DNA of 64,000 nt from Feifania hominis (GCF_014384765.1 NZ_JACRSP010000001.1:310001-374000); one strand, 5' to 3'; counted from the first letter of the stretch, positions 7,601-16,062 are shown. The notes: a model not told the origin generated them from the sequence alone. Numbers and translations: made by a program.

Positions 7601-7682
7601 TGCGGGCGCAACATTTACAGGCCGCCTGTCAGAGCTTTGAAAGCGTATCGAGCGGCCTGTCGCATTTTGCGAGAAAAAGCGA

Positions 7683-7711
7683 TTGACAAGCTCGGGCAAA
7701 GCCAGTATAAT
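7683..7711 (+). promoter_or_regulatory. Consensus promoter of tRNA-Gly
   Basis: TTGACA (7683-7688), exactly 17 bases and TATAAT (7706-7711): a perfect sigma-A promoter 20 bases before the tRNA. Confidence 0.9.
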
Positions 7712-7730
7712 GATAAGGCAGTCACAAAAT

Positions 7731-7806
7731 GCGGATGTAGCTCATCTGGTAGAGCGCAACCTTGCCAAGGTTGAGGTAGCGAGTTCGAGCCTCGTCATCC
7801 GCTCCA
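7731..7806 (+). tRNA. tRNA-Gly (anticodon GCC)
   Basis: A 76-base tRNA starts GCGGATGTAGCTCATC and ends TCCGCTCCA with an encoded CCA. The anticodon arm CAACCTTGCCAAGGTTG carries GCC (Gly), and the T-loop GAGTTCGAGCCTC is normal. Consensus promoter and terminator flank it. Confidence 0.95.
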
Positions 7807-7808
7807 AG

Positions 7809-7847
7809 TCGTCGCAAGCGCCATATCGCTTGCGACGGCTTTTTTTG
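7809..7847 (+). terminator. Terminator of tRNA-Gly
   Basis: GTCGTCGCAAGCG and CGCTTGCGACGGC pair around CCATAT and are followed by seven Ts. Confidence 0.9.
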
Positions 7848-7851
7848 GTTT

Positions 7852-7880
7852 CCCCACGGGAACTATGGTTCCCGTGGGGG
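7852..7880. repeat. Palindromic repeat copy 1
   Basis: CCCCACGGGAAC and GTTCCCGTGGGG form a 12-bp perfect stem with loop TATG. Bases 7857-7880 recur exactly at 7966-7989. Confidence 0.7.
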
Positions 7881-7902
7881 CCCCTTACAATTGATGTGCG
7901 GA

Positions 7903-7924
7903 AGCCCGAAATGAATTCGGGCTT
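7903..7924. repeat. Short inverted repeat
   Basis: AAGCCCGAA and TTCGGGCTT pair around ATGAA, between the two copies of the palindromic repeat. There is no T-run after it. Confidence 0.45.
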
Positions 7925-7965
7925 CCTGGGCGCTATCGCGCCAGTTCGCGCTGCGCGCTCACTCG

Positions 7966-7989
7966 CGGGAACTATGGTTCCCGTGGGGG
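7966..7989. repeat. Palindromic repeat copy 2
   Basis: These 24 bases are identical to 7857-7880, including the palindromic core GGGAACTATGGTTCCC. The role is unknown. Confidence 0.7.
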
Positions 7990-8003
7990 TATCTTTCTAA
8001 ATA

Positions 8004-8046
8004 AAAAGAGAGACGAATTTCCCTGGAAATTCGTCTCTCTTTTTTT
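8004..8046 (-). terminator. Bidirectional terminator after the GntR gene
   Basis: AAAAAGAGAGACGAATTTCC and its complement form a long perfect stem around CT, with A-run and T-run ends, directly 3' of the minus-strand GntR gene. Confidence 0.9.
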
Positions 8047-8048
8047 GC

Positions 8049-8801
8049 TTATTCGTACATCACTTTTCGCAGATTCGTGTAGATGTCCTTAATGTGGTTG
8101 CGCATGGCGTGCTTTGCGCGGGTTTGATCGTGCGCCCTGATGGCGCTTAGAATCTGTTCGTGAAAGTCGATGGAGGTGGATATGGTCTTCGTCGGGTTGA
8201 TGTAGTAGCCGGAATAGGAGCTACGCTCCAACTCGCCCGCGACGGCGGCCAGCGTATTTTTGAGAAGCGAATTGTTGGTCGCAGTCGCAATGGCGAAATG
8301 AAAGTTGAAGTCGAGCTGTGACAGCCGCGTGACATCGCTGCCGGCGTTCTCGCGCATTTCGGCGATGATGCCCTCCATGTCCTCAATCGCCCGGTCATCG
8401 GCAAACTTTGCGGCCAGATAGGCATTTTGACTCTCGAGCATGATGCGGTACTCCATGATCTCGTCGAGATCCGAGTTTTTGAAAATGTAGCGCAGCGGGA
8501 TGGAAGAGATGATGCGCAGCCGGTCGTTGACTGTAGTTCCGGCCTTTGTCCGGGTGATGAATCCCATTGCGGCGAGGGCGCTCTGTGTCTCGCGCAGAGT
8601 GCTGCGCCCGATTCCGAGTTGCTTGCACATCTCGTTTTCGTTGGGAAAGACATAGCCGGGCTTGAGTGTCTCATCCATAATTAGATCGGTCAGCTTGTCG
8701 AGCAGGGTGGACGTGATGCTCTTTTTTGTGACACTGTCAAGATTTGTGTACATGTCCTGAGTCATTTTTTCGTTGTAACTCTGCAGAATGTTCTGGTCCA
8801 A
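8049..8801 (-). CDS. GntR/FadR-family transcriptional regulator
   Basis: This protein of about 250 residues has an N-terminal winged helix (LTDLIMDETLKPGYVFPNENEMCKQLGIGRSTLRE is the GntR signature region) and a helical FCD-type effector domain with RIMLE, DFNFHFAIATAT and a final HAMRNHIKDI helix. FCD regulators commonly sense sugar acids or other carboxylates. The start was placed at TTG 8801 because GAGGTGA lies just before it; ATGs at 8816 and 8765 lack a ribosome site. It is transcribed away from the large catabolic operon starting at 9177. An exact 13-bp inverted repeat in the shared intergenic region (8966-8978 and 9139-9151) is a candidate operator. Confidence 0.88.
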   Translation of the reverse strand: MDQNILQSYNEKMTQDMYTNLDSVTKKSITSTLLDKLTDLIMDETLKPGYVFPNENEMCKQLGIGRSTLRETQSALAAMGFITRTKAGTTVNDRLRIISSIPLRYIFKNSDLDEIMEYRIMLESQNAYLAAKFADDRAIEDMEGIIAEMRENAGSDVTRLSQLDFNFHFAIATATNNSLLKNTLAAVAGELERSSYSGYYINPTKTISTSIDFHEQILSAIRAHDQTRAKHAMRNHIKDIYTNLRKVMYE

Positions 8802-8965
8802 ACAATCACCTCGCATTGTGCGCGCAGCTTGCCGCAGCGCCGCTTTTCTGTTGAAACCAGTATAACACGACTGGTGTATTTTTACAATCACTATTGTATT
8901 ACATAATTTTAAATTTATTGAAATATGATGATAATTGCGCCTGAAATACTCTATATTCTTATATG

Positions 8966-8978
8966 ATGTCTGACAACA
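8966..8978. promoter_or_regulatory. Candidate operator half (left) of the catabolic island
   Basis: ATGTCTGACAACA here is the exact reverse complement of 9139-9151. The two sites lie 160 bases apart in the intergenic region between the GntR gene and the catabolic operon. Confidence 0.5.
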
Positions 8979-9077
8979 AGATTTTTAGCTAAAAAACTCC
9001 ATTCTTGTGAAAAAGCGCCAATAATAACGCCATAATATTGGCAAATTTGCGGAATAGTAAAAGCAAAAAAGCTCCGA

Positions 9078-9083
9078 TATAAT
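9078..9083 (+). promoter_or_regulatory. Possible -10 box for the catabolic operon
   Basis: TATAAT at 9078-9083, between the two candidate operators. No good -35 lies 17 bases upstream, which would fit an activator-dependent or weak promoter. Confidence 0.35.
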
Positions 9084-9138
9084 AGAGACAGCCAATGATT
9101 GTATGATAACAAAAACATGAAAATGAACTATCTATGTA

Positions 9139-9151
9139 TGTTGTCAGACAT
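9139..9151. promoter_or_regulatory. Candidate operator half (right) of the catabolic island
   Basis: TGTTGTCAGACAT is the exact reverse complement of 8966-8978. It lies 25 bases before the first gene, downstream of the -10 candidate, where binding could block transcription. Confidence 0.5.
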
Positions 9152-9176
9152 CAAATATTGATATGGGGGTTTGACG

Positions 9177-10244
9177 ATGAGCGAGGCAAAGAAGACGGAC
9201 GGCAGAGGGATTCTGTGGGGCGGCTATCTCAATAACGATCATCCCATCACGAAGGATGTTTGGCTTCACGAGGCTTTCCCGGAGTGGGGTTCCTTTCTCA
9301 ACAGGGAAATTGAACGCACACAGGTGCCGAAAGGGCAGGTGAGCCTGTGGTGGTGCGGCGGCCCCTCCTGGGTTCTCAAGACGGATGAGGGCGGCATTTT
9401 TCTGATTGATCAAAACTGTGCGCCCTCCCACTATACGACCTATGACTACTGTGGTGTCTGCCGCCAGGCGGGCGCTGAGAGCATCAACTGGCTGCGCCTC
9501 AATCCCCAGGTGATCGATCCGTGGGAATTTGAGAAGATTGACGGCGTTTTCTGCACCCACACCCATGCAGATCACTGCGATATCTTTACGGTAAACGCAG
9601 CCCTGCAGACCAGTGAGGCAAAGTTCTACGCGCCGCCGGTAACGGCTGAGCGGCTGCGGGAGTTCCATGTGCCGGAAGACCGGCTGAAAATTGCCCATCT
9701 CGGCGATGTGTTTGAGGTGCCGGGGGCGAGAGTCCACATTCTGCGCTGCTACGATGAGACAGCAATCCGCACCGGCACGAAAAAACTGCTGCCCTTTGAG
9801 GAGTGCTGCTGCTCGTTTCTGTTTGAGACATCGGGGGGCAACATTCTCTTCCTGGGGGACACCTGGTACCATGACGGCTACGTCAAGGTCGGCCTCGATT
9901 ACGACATTGATGTGGCGATTTTCGACCTCGGCTTCAACGCACCGGGGGCCACCGACAAGATGACGCCCTACGACGGCGCAAGACTCGGCCAGGCGCTGCG
10001 CGCCAAAGTGCTCATTCCCGACCACTATGACAACTGGGTCAACTGCGCCGGCGACCCCGATCTGATCATCAATCAGTTCGAGCGGATTGTCGCGGAGAAC
10101 ACCCCCGAGATCAAAACCGTGATTATGCGCTGCGCCGGGCGCTTTACCTATCCACAGGATCAGAACATCCGGCGCTATCGCTACCCCGATGGCAGCGAGC
10201 ACTACGATGTCAACAAATCCGTCTTTGGAGACCGTGAAGAGTAA
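9177..10244 (+). CDS. UlaG-like lactonase (metallo-beta-lactamase fold)
   Basis: This 355-residue protein resembles L-ascorbate-6-phosphate lactonase UlaG along its length: FPEWGSFLNREIERTQV near residues 34-50, WWCGG at 58-62, the metal site HTHADH at 128-133, then LFLGDTWYHDGY, TDKMTPYDG, IPDHYDNW and GRFTYPQD. UlaG hydrolyses a sugar-acid lactone phosphate. Here there is no adjacent ascorbate PTS operon, and the following genes are a BKACE enzyme and an ABC importer, so the substrate is more likely an unphosphorylated sugar lactone (inference). The ATG at 9177 follows GGGGGT; a TTG at 9171 is an alternative. It is the first gene of the island. Confidence 0.82.
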   Translation: MSEAKKTDGRGILWGGYLNNDHPITKDVWLHEAFPEWGSFLNREIERTQVPKGQVSLWWCGGPSWVLKTDEGGIFLIDQNCAPSHYTTYDYCGVCRQAGAESINWLRLNPQVIDPWEFEKIDGVFCTHTHADHCDIFTVNAALQTSEAKFYAPPVTAERLREFHVPEDRLKIAHLGDVFEVPGARVHILRCYDETAIRTGTKKLLPFEECCCSFLFETSGGNILFLGDTWYHDGYVKVGLDYDIDVAIFDLGFNAPGATDKMTPYDGARLGQALRAKVLIPDHYDNWVNCAGDPDLIINQFERIVAENTPEIKTVIMRCAGRFTYPQDQNIRRYRYPDGSEHYDVNKSVFGDREE

Positions 10245-10259
10245 AAGGAGGAGATTATT

Positions 10260-11201
10260 GTGGCAAAACAACAGAGAAAGGTCATTGTGACGGCCGCGGT
10301 GACAGGAGGCATCCACACCCCGACCATGACGCCCTACCTGCCGAAAGGGCCGGACGAGGTGATGCAGAACGCCCTTGACGCAGCGGCGGCGGGCGCCTCC
10401 ATCGTACACATCCACGCGAGACTGGACAACGGCCAGCCCACGGCGGACTTTGACACCTTTGAGAAAATTCTCAGCGGGGTCAAAAAGAAGAGCGACGTCG
10501 TCATCGGCATTACAACCGGCGGCGCGCAGGGCATGACGACCCAGGAGCGCTTTGCGGTCATCGAGCGTTTCAAGCCTGAGATGGCCTCGGCAAACGGCGG
10601 GTCGATCAATTTCTGCCTGTCGCGTCTGGCGGACGGACCGGGAATGGACGCCCCGCTTCACGACTGGGAAGTGCCGTTTCTCAAGCGGACCTACGACAAC
10701 GTGTTCAAAAATACCTTTGCGGATATGGAGTACTGCATTCGCACCATGAATGCCTGCGGCACGTTCCCGGAATTTGAGGTGTTTGATTACGGCCAGCTTG
10801 CAAATCTCCAGTATTTTAAAAAGATGGGCATTCTGCCGAAGCAGATCTATCTGCAGTTTATCACCGGCGTCATGGGCGGCATGCCCATGAGTCTCGAGTG
10901 TCTGCTCTTTGTCATCGATCAGGCCAAAAAGCTGCTCGGCGAGGATGTGATGTACTCCATGGTCGCGGGCGGGCGCAGAATGTTCCGCTTTGAGACGGTC
11001 TGCGCCGTCACCGGCGGCAATGTGCGAGTGGGCCTCGAGGATGGCATCTACATCAAGCCGAACGGGGAGCTGGCCGTCAACAACGCCGCTCAGGTGGAGA
11101 AGATCATCAAAATTCTTCACGATCTCGACTTCGAGATTGCGACGCCCGACGAGGTCCGCGAGACCTTCTCACTCAAGGGAGCGGACAAGGTCGAATTCTA
11201 G
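10260..11201 (+). CDS. Beta-keto-acid cleavage enzyme (BKACE, DUF849)
   Basis: This 313-residue protein belongs to the family of 3-keto-5-aminohexanoate cleavage enzyme (Kce). Family members condense a beta-keto acid with acetyl-CoA and release acetoacetate plus a new acyl-CoA. The zinc ligands are the His pair in VHIHAR (50 and 52) and Glu260 in VRVGLEDG. VTAAVTGG near the N-terminus and TTGGAQG near 85 are in place. The start is a GTG with AGGAGGAG upstream. It sits between a lactonase and a sugar importer rather than in a lysine-fermentation operon, so its keto-acid is probably derived from a sugar acid (inference). The downstream thiolase could handle acetoacetyl-CoA, although no CoA-transferase is present. 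Confidence 0.88.
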   Translation: MAKQQRKVIVTAAVTGGIHTPTMTPYLPKGPDEVMQNALDAAAAGASIVHIHARLDNGQPTADFDTFEKILSGVKKKSDVVIGITTGGAQGMTTQERFAVIERFKPEMASANGGSINFCLSRLADGPGMDAPLHDWEVPFLKRTYDNVFKNTFADMEYCIRTMNACGTFPEFEVFDYGQLANLQYFKKMGILPKQIYLQFITGVMGGMPMSLECLLFVIDQAKKLLGEDVMYSMVAGGRRMFRFETVCAVTGGNVRVGLEDGIYIKPNGELAVNNAAQVEKIIKILHDLDFEIATPDEVRETFSLKGADKVEF

Positions 11202-11218
11202 GCGCTGTCACGGCGGGC

Positions 11219-11244
11219 CCCGCGCCGCTTGCGGGGGCGCGGGA
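11219..11244 (+). other. Intercistronic GC-rich hairpin
   Basis: CCCCGCGCC-like and GGGGCGCGGG-like arms pair between the BKACE and binding-protein genes, without a T-run. It is likely an mRNA stability or partial attenuation element. Confidence 0.4.
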
Positions 11245-11305
11245 CAGGGGCGCCCGCTGTGATTCACAATAAAAAAAGACATCATGAGAATATGGAGGGA
11301 AAAGT

Positions 11306-12385
11306 ATGAAAAAGTTAGTGGCGATCCTATTGGCAACCCTGATGGTACTCACCCTGATGGCGGGATGCGGTGGCAAGAGCGACAAGGAAAAGCTCAACAC
11401 CACACTCTATGTCGGCTGCTCGGTGCGCTCTTTCTCCAATCCCTATATGGTGACCATCAACGAGGGATGTGAGATGTTCTGCGAGTATCTCGATTCCATC
11501 GGCCAGAAGTATGTCTTTGAGACCATGCTCAATGAGGGCTCGAGCGACACCCAGATCAACCAGATCAGCGCGTTTCTCGCAAAGTCCAACGGCAATGCCA
11601 TTCTCTTCTGCGACCCGAATGAGGCTGCTGTCTGCGGCACCATTGCCGAAATGGTAACCGACGCCGGCGCCTACATGTGCACCACCTGGAACAAGCCCGA
11701 CGACATCAATGTCTGGGACTATGACGGCTGGGTGGCCCACCATTCGCCAAACGACGTCGACATGGGATACCAGGTTGCCAAGGCCATGTTTGCCGAGTTT
11801 GAAACCCCGAACGAGGGCAAGATCATCTGCATCCAGGGACTGCTCGGCAACACCACCGCCGTAAACCGCAGAGAGGGTCTTCAGAAAGCGCTCGACGAGT
11901 TCAAGGGCGTCACGCTGGTGGCGGACGAGACGGCCAACTGGAGCGCTGACACGGCTCTCGAAGTCACCGAGACGCTGCTCGCCGCTCACGATGACATCGC
12001 AGGCATCTGGTGCGCAAACGACGCAATGGCCATGGGCGTCATCAAGGCGCTTGAGGCAAAGGGCCTTGCCGGCAAGGTGAAAGTCTGCGGCGTCAATGCG
12101 ATCAACACCGTGCTCGACGACATCAGAAAGGGAAATCTGACCGCGTCCGTCGACTGCCAGGGCTGGCAGCAGGGCGGCTACAGCCTCGCCATCTGCTATG
12201 ATGCATGGCTTGGCAAGATCAACGTGGCGGAGCTTGACCACGACCACCGGCTCTTTGGAACCGGATACACCATGGTCGATAAGAGCAATGTCGACGAGTT
12301 TGAAAAAGAGTTCTACGAAGAGGGCGTCAAAATGGATTTCACGAAGTATTGGGAGGAATTCCGCATCGGCGATTACCCTGTGTGA
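11306..12385 (+). CDS. Sugar ABC transporter substrate-binding lipoprotein (ribose-type)
   Basis: This 359-residue exported protein starts MKKLVAILLATLMVLTLMAGCGG, a lipoprotein signal with the acylated cysteine after LMAG. The mature part follows the periplasmic-binding-protein type 1 pattern: SVRSFSNPYMVTINEG, GNAILFCDPNEAA, an NTTAVNRREG hinge region and GIWCANDAMAMGV. These proteins bind sugars or sugar derivatives outside the membrane and deliver them to an RbsC-type permease. The gene has a strong GGAGGG site and is followed by a stable hairpin that may raise its mRNA level over the permease genes. The position in the island suggests a sugar acid, lactone or related polyol as ligand; this is inference. 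Confidence 0.92.
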   Translation: MKKLVAILLATLMVLTLMAGCGGKSDKEKLNTTLYVGCSVRSFSNPYMVTINEGCEMFCEYLDSIGQKYVFETMLNEGSSDTQINQISAFLAKSNGNAILFCDPNEAAVCGTIAEMVTDAGAYMCTTWNKPDDINVWDYDGWVAHHSPNDVDMGYQVAKAMFAEFETPNEGKIICIQGLLGNTTAVNRREGLQKALDEFKGVTLVADETANWSADTALEVTETLLAAHDDIAGIWCANDAMAMGVIKALEAKGLAGKVKVCGVNAINTVLDDIRKGNLTASVDCQGWQQGGYSLAICYDAWLGKINVAELDHDHRLFGTGYTMVDKSNVDEFEKEFYEEGVKMDFTKYWEEFRIGDYPV

Positions 12386-12406
12386 TAAGACATTGAACCA
12401 GAACTG

Positions 12407-12452
12407 AATGTGGCCGGTTTGACTTGAGAGGTCAGGTTGAGCCGGCCACATT
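12407..12452 (+). other. Intercistronic hairpin after the binding-protein gene
   Basis: AATGTGGCCGG and CCGGCCACATT form a perfect outer stem with further pairing inside. No T-run follows. Such hairpins often protect the upstream binding-protein message or attenuate the permease genes. Confidence 0.6.
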
Positions 12453-12476
12453 CCGATAAAAAAGGAGAAAGTCGAG

Positions 12477-13493
12477 ATGAACCCTAAACTGAAAGCCTCG
12501 ACAATTGGAGAGGAGTTTGTGATCAAAGCCGCGCAGGAGCAGCGAACCGCCCGGCTTGTGCAGATCATGCCCGTGATTGTGCTGGCGGCGCTGGTGCTGT
12601 TTTTTTCCGTCGCCTGTCCGGGCAGCTTTCTGACACTCTACAATCTGCGCACCATTCTCAACCAGCTGTCGGGCACTCTGATTATTGCCGTCGGCATCAC
12701 ATTCGTAATTCTGACGGGCTCTGTCGATTTGTCGGTAGACGGCGTTGTGGGGCTTGCGGGCTCGCTGCTGTCCGTCATCGTGCTCAACAGTAAAAACGCA
12801 AACAACCTTGGCTTCTGGGGCGTGCTGATCGCGGTCGCCGTCGGCGTTGCCTGCGGTTTCGCGTCGGGACTTCTGCATGTGAAACTCAAAATCAGCTCGT
12901 TTATGGTGACCTATGCGATGTCGGCGGTGGCCAAGGGGCTTGCCATCATGTCATACGGCGGTCTCTTTGCCTCCATTCACGATCCCGTTCTGCTGTCGAT
13001 TCCGTCGCTGTCGCTGCTCGGTATTCCGCTGATCACCTGGATTGCGTTCGCGGTATTTGCCGTGGCGCTGGTCATTCAGCGCCGAACGCCGTTTGGACGT
13101 CACATGTACGCGGTGGGGACCAATGAGGCCATCCCGCGCATGACGGGAGTCAATGTCAACAGCGTAAAAATAAGGGTCTTCATGTGGGCGGGCGGCTGTA
13201 TGGCCATTGCCGGTGTGCTGGCGGCGCTGCGGCTCGGCAGCGGCCTTGTCGACATCGGACTCGACCAGTTCTTTCCCGCTCAGGCGGCTGTGGTGATTGG
13301 CGGCACGTCGCTGTCCGGCGGGCGCGGGGGCGTTGTCAACACCCTCGTCGGGTCGCTGGTCGTAACGGTGCTCAATGTCGGGCTGCTGCTCATGGGAGTC
13401 AACACCTACATCCGCACCGGCATCCAGGGCCTGATCATCGTGGCGGCCGTGGCGCTGACTGTTATGAAAAACGGCCGCGCCATCTGCAAGTGA
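12477..13493 (+). CDS. Sugar ABC transporter permease (RbsC family), first copy
   Basis: This 338-residue integral membrane protein follows the RbsC/XylH/AraH pattern with about eight to ten membrane segments. The hallmark GITFVILTGSVDLSVDGVVGL segment (near residues 76-96) and the C-terminal GGTSLSGGRGGVVNTLVG loop are present; the latter contacts the ATPase. It should form the transport channel together with the second permease at 15049, with the double ATPase at 13505 as motor. A 30-residue N-terminal soluble extension precedes the first membrane helix. Good AAGGAG ribosome site. Confidence 0.92.
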   Translation: MNPKLKASTIGEEFVIKAAQEQRTARLVQIMPVIVLAALVLFFSVACPGSFLTLYNLRTILNQLSGTLIIAVGITFVILTGSVDLSVDGVVGLAGSLLSVIVLNSKNANNLGFWGVLIAVAVGVACGFASGLLHVKLKISSFMVTYAMSAVAKGLAIMSYGGLFASIHDPVLLSIPSLSLLGIPLITWIAFAVFAVALVIQRRTPFGRHMYAVGTNEAIPRMTGVNVNSVKIRVFMWAGGCMAIAGVLAALRLGSGLVDIGLDQFFPAQAAVVIGGTSLSGGRGGVVNTLVGSLVVTVLNVGLLLMGVNTYIRTGIQGLIIVAAVALTVMKNGRAICK

Positions 13494-13504
13494 GGAGGGG
13501 TGAG

Positions 13505-15034
13505 ATGAAAAGCGGCGACATTCTTTTGCAGGTACGGCAAATCAGTAAGAATTTCAGCGGCAACCCCGCTCTCAAGAGTGTGAATATGACTGTGCACAGC
13601 GGCGAGATCATCGGCCTTGTCGGAGAGAACGGGGCAGGTAAGAGTACGCTTTTGAAGATTCTCATGGGCGTGCAGCCGCCCAGCAGCGGCGAGATGATAC
13701 TCGCGGGGGCGCCCTATGCGCCGAGAAATCCGCGCGAGGCGAATGAGCGCGGCGTCGGTATGGTGTTTCAGGAACAGTCTCTGATCACCAATCTGACCGT
13801 GGGTCAGAACATGTTCTTCGGCGACGAAAAGATGTTCTCGACTCTCGGCATGATCAACTACAGAAAAATGTATGAGCAGGCGGCGAAATCCCTCGCGGAG
13901 GTCGGGCTCGACTCGGTGCGCCCGGAGAAGTATGTGCGCGAGCTCAACTTTGCCACCCGCCAGATGGTTGAGATCGCCAAAGTCATCAACAAGGCAAACT
14001 CCGCAAACGTCGAGCATGCGCTGATTCTGCTCGACGAGCCCACATCCGTTCTCAATGAGCAGGAGGTGGAGCTGCTCTACAGCCAGGTGAGAAACCTCGC
14101 GTCACGGGGACACTCGGTCATCTTTGTCTCCCACCGGCTCGACGAGGTGCTCACGCTCACCGATCGCATCTATGTCTTTCGCGACGCGGAGAACGCGGGT
14201 GAGTTTGTCACCGCCGAGTGCCGGGAGGAGATGCTCTACGAGGCCATGGTGGGGCGGGCCACCACCAGCGAGTACTACGATCTCGAGCACCAGCGCGCGC
14301 CCGAGGACGATGTGGTGCTCGAGGCGGAGAATCTGCACCTGTTCGGGGTATTCAAGGATGTCTCCTTTCAGCTTCACAGGGGGGAGATACTGGGCATCTG
14401 CGGCGTGGTCGGCTCCGGTAAGGAGGAGCTCTGCTCCGTTCTCTGCGGCGACGAGTGCGCGACCGACGGGCGCATGAGCGTCAAGGGGAGAGTGGTTCGC
14501 TACCGTCAACCCGCCTCGGCGCTCTCGGACGGCATCACCATGATTCCCCAGGAGCGAAACGCCGAGGGGGTCTTCGGCATGCTCGACATCACGGATAACA
14601 TCGCCGCCTCCAGCCTTGAAAAACGGGCGCGGGCAGGTTTTCTCTCGGGGAAGAAGCTCGTGGCGCTCGCAAGGGAATGGATCGAGCGGCTTCGCATCCG
14701 CACACCGGGGCCCAAAACGCCGGTGAGCAGCCTATCGGGTGGAAACGCCCAAAAAGTGGTCTTCGCCAAGATGCTCTCGAGCGACAGTGACGTGGTCCTG
14801 CTCAACCACCCGACCCGCGGGGTCGACGTCGGCGCAAAAGTGGAGATCTACGGCATCATCCGCGAGATGGCGCAGCGCGGGTGCTCGGTGATTCTGCTCG
14901 GCGACACGCTCGACGAGTGCATCGGGTTGAGCAACCGCGTTCTGGTGATGAAAGACGGGCTGATCACCGGGGAATTCGACGCCCCGGCCGAACACAAGCC
15001 CGAGCATCTGGATATCATCCAGTGCATGATGTGA
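13505..15034 (+). CDS. Sugar ABC transporter ATP-binding protein (RbsA family, two ABC domains)
   Basis: This 509-residue protein carries two nucleotide-binding domains. Domain 1 has a full Walker A (GENGAGKSTLL) and Walker B (LILLDEPTSVLN). Domain 2 has a degenerate Walker A (GVVGSGKEEL) and a Walker B reading VVLLNHPTRGVD, where the usual Asp-Glu is Asn-His, followed by an intact LSGGNAQKV signature upstream. Loss of the second catalytic site is common in RbsA-type proteins, so domain 1 should do most of the hydrolysis. The start at 13505 is set by GAGGAGGGG. It lies between the two permease genes in an order SBP-permease-ATPase-permease. Confidence 0.92.
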   Translation: MKSGDILLQVRQISKNFSGNPALKSVNMTVHSGEIIGLVGENGAGKSTLLKILMGVQPPSSGEMILAGAPYAPRNPREANERGVGMVFQEQSLITNLTVGQNMFFGDEKMFSTLGMINYRKMYEQAAKSLAEVGLDSVRPEKYVRELNFATRQMVEIAKVINKANSANVEHALILLDEPTSVLNEQEVELLYSQVRNLASRGHSVIFVSHRLDEVLTLTDRIYVFRDAENAGEFVTAECREEMLYEAMVGRATTSEYYDLEHQRAPEDDVVLEAENLHLFGVFKDVSFQLHRGEILGICGVVGSGKEELCSVLCGDECATDGRMSVKGRVVRYRQPASALSDGITMIPQERNAEGVFGMLDITDNIAASSLEKRARAGFLSGKKLVALAREWIERLRIRTPGPKTPVSSLSGGNAQKVVFAKMLSSDSDVVLLNHPTRGVDVGAKVEIYGIIREMAQRGCSVILLGDTLDECIGLSNRVLVMKDGLITGEFDAPAEHKPEHLDIIQCMM

Positions 15035-15048
15035 TGGGAGGCGACAAC

Positions 15049-16050
15049 ATGAACACAACAAAGGAAAAGACGCCGGCTGCCGAAAAGCAGGGCGGAAAGC
15101 GGACCCTCCAGTCGCTCAGAGCTCTCGCGGGGACCTACGCGAGCGTGTTTGCGCTGATCGCCATTGTCGTGGTCTTTCTGATCATCAATCCGAGTTTTCT
15201 CAACCGGTTCAATACGAAGAATCTTCTGACCAATATGGCGCCGCTTCTTGTCATGGCCTGCGGCGCGACCTATGTGCGGCTGCTCGGCTCGCTCGATCTG
15301 TCAATGGGCGCGGTCTGCTCCTGCGCAAACGTCATGCTCATCCGGCTCTTCCCGAGCCTTGGGGCGGGGGCCTATGTGGTGGCGATTCTCTTCGGCATGC
15401 TGACGGGCGTGATTCTCGGACTCATCCACACGAAGCTGAAAATCCCGTCGTTCATCGCCTCGCTCGGCATGATGAACGTCTACAACAGCGTGGCTCTGCT
15501 CATCACGCCGATGCCCATGACCATCCCCGCGGAGTACCGCAGCCTGATCAACTGGGGCAAGACCTCATTTGGCGTGATCAACATGATGACCATCGTCTCG
15601 GTGCTCATCATGGTCATCGCGTACTTTGTGCAGAAGAAGAGCGTGCTCGGCAAGAGCCTGAGCCTCATCGGAGCCAATGAGCGCGCGGCGCGCATCTCGG
15701 GCATCCGGGTGGACCGCACCAAGATTTTTGCCTTTACGGTCTGCGGCGCGGGCAGTGCGCTCGCAGGAGTGCTGCTTGCGATCAAGCTGCAGAGCTCAGC
15801 CCCCACGGTGGGTTCGCCCTTTACGCTTCTGGCGGTGGCGGCGGTGCTGCTCGGCGGCACATCCATGACGGGAGGCAAGGGCAGCGTGCTGATGACGCTG
15901 ACCGGCGTCATGATGGTGACGGTGATTGAGAACGGGATGACCATCATCGGCGTCGACGCCTTTTGGAGCCAGATTGTCTTCGGCGGGCTTATCATTGTCG
16001 CCATGGCGCTGACAAGCGACCGCTCCACAAAGAATTTGATGGTGAAATAG
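15049..16050 (+). CDS. Sugar ABC transporter permease (RbsC family), second copy
   Basis: This 333-residue membrane protein is a second, clearly diverged RbsC-type permease. It has the conserved ATYVRLLGSLDLSMGAV segment and the C-terminal GGTSMTGGKGSVLMTLTG loop. A charged soluble N-terminus (EKTPAAEKQGGKRT) precedes the first membrane helix. With the permease at 12477 it probably forms a heterodimeric channel. The spacing to the ATPase (14 bases) and to the next gene (12 bases) shows one operon. Confidence 0.92.
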   Translation: MNTTKEKTPAAEKQGGKRTLQSLRALAGTYASVFALIAIVVVFLIINPSFLNRFNTKNLLTNMAPLLVMACGATYVRLLGSLDLSMGAVCSCANVMLIRLFPSLGAGAYVVAILFGMLTGVILGLIHTKLKIPSFIASLGMMNVYNSVALLITPMPMTIPAEYRSLINWGKTSFGVINMMTIVSVLIMVIAYFVQKKSVLGKSLSLIGANERAARISGIRVDRTKIFAFTVCGAGSALAGVLLAIKLQSSAPTVGSPFTLLAVAAVLLGGTSMTGGKGSVLMTLTGVMMVTVIENGMTIIGVDAFWSQIVFGGLIIVAMALTSDRSTKNLMVK

Positions 16051-16062
16051 GAGGAAACAGAT

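Noticed and set aside
9144..11120. Minus-strand open frame of 658 codons over the lactonase and BKACE genes
   Set aside because: Both sense genes are family-recognisable throughout; the antisense product is low-information and His/Val/Asp-rich.
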